Source of the DNA: Bryum argenteum
Lineage: Eukaryota; Streptophyta; Bryopsida; Bryales; Bryaceae
Assembly (NCBI GenBank): GCA_037043015.1
Contig: CM073330.1
Span: 8,016,012 to 8,080,011 of the forward strand
Direction of reading: 5' to 3'
Length of the DNA: 64,000 bases
Part shown: in pieces, positions 61,612-64,000 of the stretch
How the letters are laid out: every line of letters begins with the position of its first letter
How positions within the stretch are numbered: the first letter of the stretch is position 1
Notes under the pieces: model-generated
The model's input: only the letters and a program-made list of their open reading frames with translations
The model's database searches: none
Told to the model about the DNA's origin: nothing
Program-made: the position numbers and the translations under genes

Positions 61612-61913
61612 ATGGCTGCTCCTACTTCTAAATCTATAGTAGAGATCAAGGTGGTGAAGAGTATACAACCTCTAACTTTTCCTTAGTTAAAGCCGATGAT
61701 AGAAATTACTTAAGATGATGTATTGATTGCAAGATATATTTTATGTCTAACAAATTTGGAGAACTTCTCACTTATCCGGCACCAACAAACTTCACGGCCG
61801 CACACAAAAGCCGGACGATTGTCTTTATGCGAAAGCATATTGATGATTTACTTCAACAACACTATTTACAAGTTAATGACCCAACAGGTCTATGGAGGCA
61901 ACCAAAAGCAAGA
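61612..61913 (+). pseudogene. Ty1/copia-type gag, 5' part
   Basis: The ATG at 61612 begins MAAPTSKSIVEIKVV. A frameshift or stop lies near 61680, after which the next register reads NYLRWCIDCKIYFMSNKFGE, then TIVFMRKHIDDLLQQHYLQV and NDPTGLWRQPKAR. This is the UBN2-type gag of plant copia elements. It stops abruptly at the nested element (61914-62335) and resumes beyond it. Broken, not functional. Confidence 0.75.
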
Positions 61914-62335
61914 ACCTCAATTCTGTTAAAATGGCGGTATTCCATGTATCATTTTGCCAAGTCCCCTATAAGACGTTTTGTTCGCATTCTAAAATGTACC
62001 ATTTTACAAGCATATTTTTGAACTGTAGTTCAGAAGTATTTATGCATGCAAAATGGCATGTTTATTAATATCACACATGTACTCTGTAATATCAAGTAAT
62101 TTTTGTAATATCACTAATATTTCCATATTATCACATTTTTATGGTTTTTGACCTTTGAACTTAGTCAAAGGGCAATTTTTCTTACCGTTCAAAAACATTG
62201 TTGTTTTTGAAATGCGGTTAGAAATATTTATTCTATCATGTCAAAACTCGACAAAACCAAAATTATTTTTTTCAATTTACGTACCTAAAAAGCGCCATAT
62301 TATCGATATAATGTCATTTTAACAAAATTGAGGAT
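61914..62335. mobile_element. Nested MITE J inside copia gag
   Basis: This is 422 bp. The ends are ACCTCAATTCTGTTAAAATG and the complement of ATCCTCAATTTTGTTAAAAT. CAAGA precedes it and CAAGG follows, an apparent short target duplication; the gag frame resumes directly after it with RFRHEKTIF. Related partial copies are at 52430-52740 and 54965-55360. The superfamily is not settled. Confidence 0.7.
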
Positions 62336-62960
62336 CAAGGTTTCGACATGAGAAAACAATCTTTTGACTGAAGGCCCGCAATCATAAGGCAAATTTCAAA
62401 GTTTATGATTTCGCAGATTTTTCATCATACAACAACCAACTGTTTACAATTCTATGTCAGCCACATTTTTGTAGAGAAACCAAAATTGATAAGGAAATGA
62501 TTGACAAGACTTTGTCAACCTTTTCAACTAGGATTGCATTGTTGGCCCAGATGTACCGGCTATAAAATACAAGACCTACAGTGAGCTCACATAGTTCCTC
62601 CTTCTCTCGAAACAACAACAACAATTGCTGCTCAAGAATAATAAAGCTAAACCGCCTAGAGGGACCAACATAGTGGAGATATCAACAAGGAAGCCCAAGA
62701 GAGGTTGAAAGTCTAATGAACAGAATTAAACTCCCAAGCTGAACAATAAGTTTTTAAACTCTTTACTCTCGCTCTTCTAATAAGTTCGTTTCTCTCAAAT
62801 GTTTCAAGTGTGGTAGAGACGGTCCGCTACAAAATGATTGCCAAACAAGTGAGTATAAAAAGTATGGTTGCCCGAGACATCTAATTCAGAAAGTAAATGT
62901 AAATCCAATAAATGTAAAAGATATGACAAAATTGAACATAAGACTCATGCTGGGCCCGAG
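62336..62960 (+). pseudogene. Ty1/copia-type gag, 3' part with zinc knuckle
   Basis: The register reads NFKVYDFADFSSYNNQLFTI, then DKEMIDKTLSTF and KYKTYSELT followed by a stop. Further on, LLLKNNKAKPPRGT leads to the nucleocapsid knuckle KCFKCGRDGPLQNDCQT (about 62797-62847). The knuckle's usual His is Pro here (CX2CX4PX4C), and several stops interrupt the frame. It is a decayed continuation of 61612-61913. Confidence 0.75.
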
Positions 62961-64000
62961 CATACACGGAGAAGTTGTATAAAAAATAACAAGAGCTTCG
63001 GAAGGTTTAGAGGAGTCACACTCCTTAGATGTCTCATCTCTTGATGGCATAGACCATGAGAACTATACAACCATAGTAGATTCTTTAAGCAATCATATCC
63101 AATCGGACACGTCCGATGAAGACATGGCTTTGCTTGATGGTGAATCAAATCTATTCAATCTTGAGTATTTTAAATTCCCGAGACATGATTCATAGATACA
63201 GAAGTCTGAATTCAACGCTTCGAGACGTGATTCTGAAACATAGCGCAGTTGTGAGCTTAGCACAGCCGGAAACAAAAGATGACCTTTCATGAGGGCCGAA
63301 CAAGAGTGAAGCTTCCCGAGGACGCCACCCTCATCTGCTCCAATGCCATATTTGTCCAAGAGGCACAACGAAGTCTGATCAGTTTTCGCGACCTCCGAGC
63401 ACATGGACTGCGATAAAGGACCGTGAGAAGGTTTTAAAGCTAGTGCAAGGAGACAAGTGCCTAGCTACTACATGCTGCGAAACTTACGGCCTCTATGAGA
63501 TTCCAATCTCTTATCTCAATACAGGTCAAAAAGACCATTCAACATATTCAGTGCCATACCTGACAAGGTTCAACTTTGGCATTTAAAGAAGAATCACCAA
63601 GAAGTAACCAAGTTCAAACAAATGATACATGTTTTAACAAATCACGAGGTCTGTCTAAGTGATGCCAACAAGCGTGTGCTCAATGAAAACTTATCCTTAA
63701 GCCTTCAAAGTAGAAAGTCTCAGCTCTCTTCACCACTCCACATACTTCAAGGGACATTTATGGTCCATCAATCCTCCATCTGGACCTTTCAGATACTTTC
63801 TCATTCATGTTGATGCTATTGGGGTCTATTTGAAGTATTGAGCACACAAAATATTGTCTTCTCAAAAATCCTAGCATCCTTCATAAGCTTCAAAACCTAC
63901 AACCCAGACTATCCACTCAGATTTTTACGCATGATAATGTACAAGAATCTAAGTCACATGCTTTTGAAGACTATTGTGAAGCCTTGACATTTCTATAAGT
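62961..64000 (+). pseudogene. Ty1/copia protease-integrase region, decayed, cut by window end
   Basis: After a poorly preserved stretch, bases 63769-63830 read INPPSGPFRYFLIHVDAIG, the first catalytic-Asp region of copia integrase. After a frameshift, 63843-63930 reads NIVFSKILASFISF and NPDYPLRFLR, and 63933 onward reads DNVQESKSHAFEDYCEA, the second catalytic-Asp region (DNAxE-like). The order gag-knuckle-integrase is that of Ty1/copia. Reverse transcriptase lies beyond the window. Multiple stops and shifts make it non-functional. Confidence 0.75.

Overview
The window is nuclear DNA of a land plant. It has AT-rich intergenic DNA full of short non-autonomous transposons, and genes with GT-AG introns. 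Recognisable genes are a KANADI-type GARP transcription factor, a plastid threonine synthase, an ABCG half-transporter and a plant TMEM120/TMPIT-like membrane protein. The ABCG gene has six exons although its closest Arabidopsis relatives (ABCG1/2/6/16/20) are, to my knowledge, single-exon; this hints at a lineage outside the flowering plants, but the window alone does not fix the taxon.

Layout. 0-9.5 kb: the last exon of an unidentified gene (229-345), then transposon-rich DNA (TTAA-flanked elements, a tRNA-derived SINE, a Tourist-like MITE). 9.5-11.6 kb: KANADI gene (+). 12-16.3 kb: TTAA elements, a perfect 40-bp tandem array, two small MITEs and a second copy of the KANADI upstream region. 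16.3-18.9 kb: threonine synthase (-). 19.8-23.9 kb: ABCG transporter (-), with SINE and Stowaway relics in one intron. 24.8-30 kb: a TTAA element, a decayed 39-bp minisatellite and a broken acidic-tail gene. 32.6-35 kb: TMEM120-like gene (-), head to head with a 13-exon gene (+, 36.0-40.4 kb) encoding an unrecognised mostly helical protein of about 603 aa. 41.6-43.4 kb: a chain of nested TTAA elements. 43.5-57.1 kb: a ~2-2.5 kb unit present three times, carrying an unrecognised gene family, mixed with MITEs and a near-perfect 892-bp foldback element. 57-61 kb: sparse short open frames. 61.6 kb to the end: a decayed Ty1/copia retrotransposon (gag, zinc knuckle, integrase) whose gag is split by a nested MITE.

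The most interesting signal is a diverse family of elements flanked by TTAA and beginning CCC (consensus end CCCYTAAANGTCC), the hallmark of piggyBac-type transposition. At least nine insertions of six sequence types lie in 64 kb. One (41594-41825) sits in the TTAA inside another element's terminal repeat, leaving the host's CCC on one side and its AGGTCC on the other. No transposase is visible here, so the superfamily assignment is an inference from termini and target site.

The protein-coding genes do not form a pathway. They are ordinary single-copy-looking plant genes separated by repeats.
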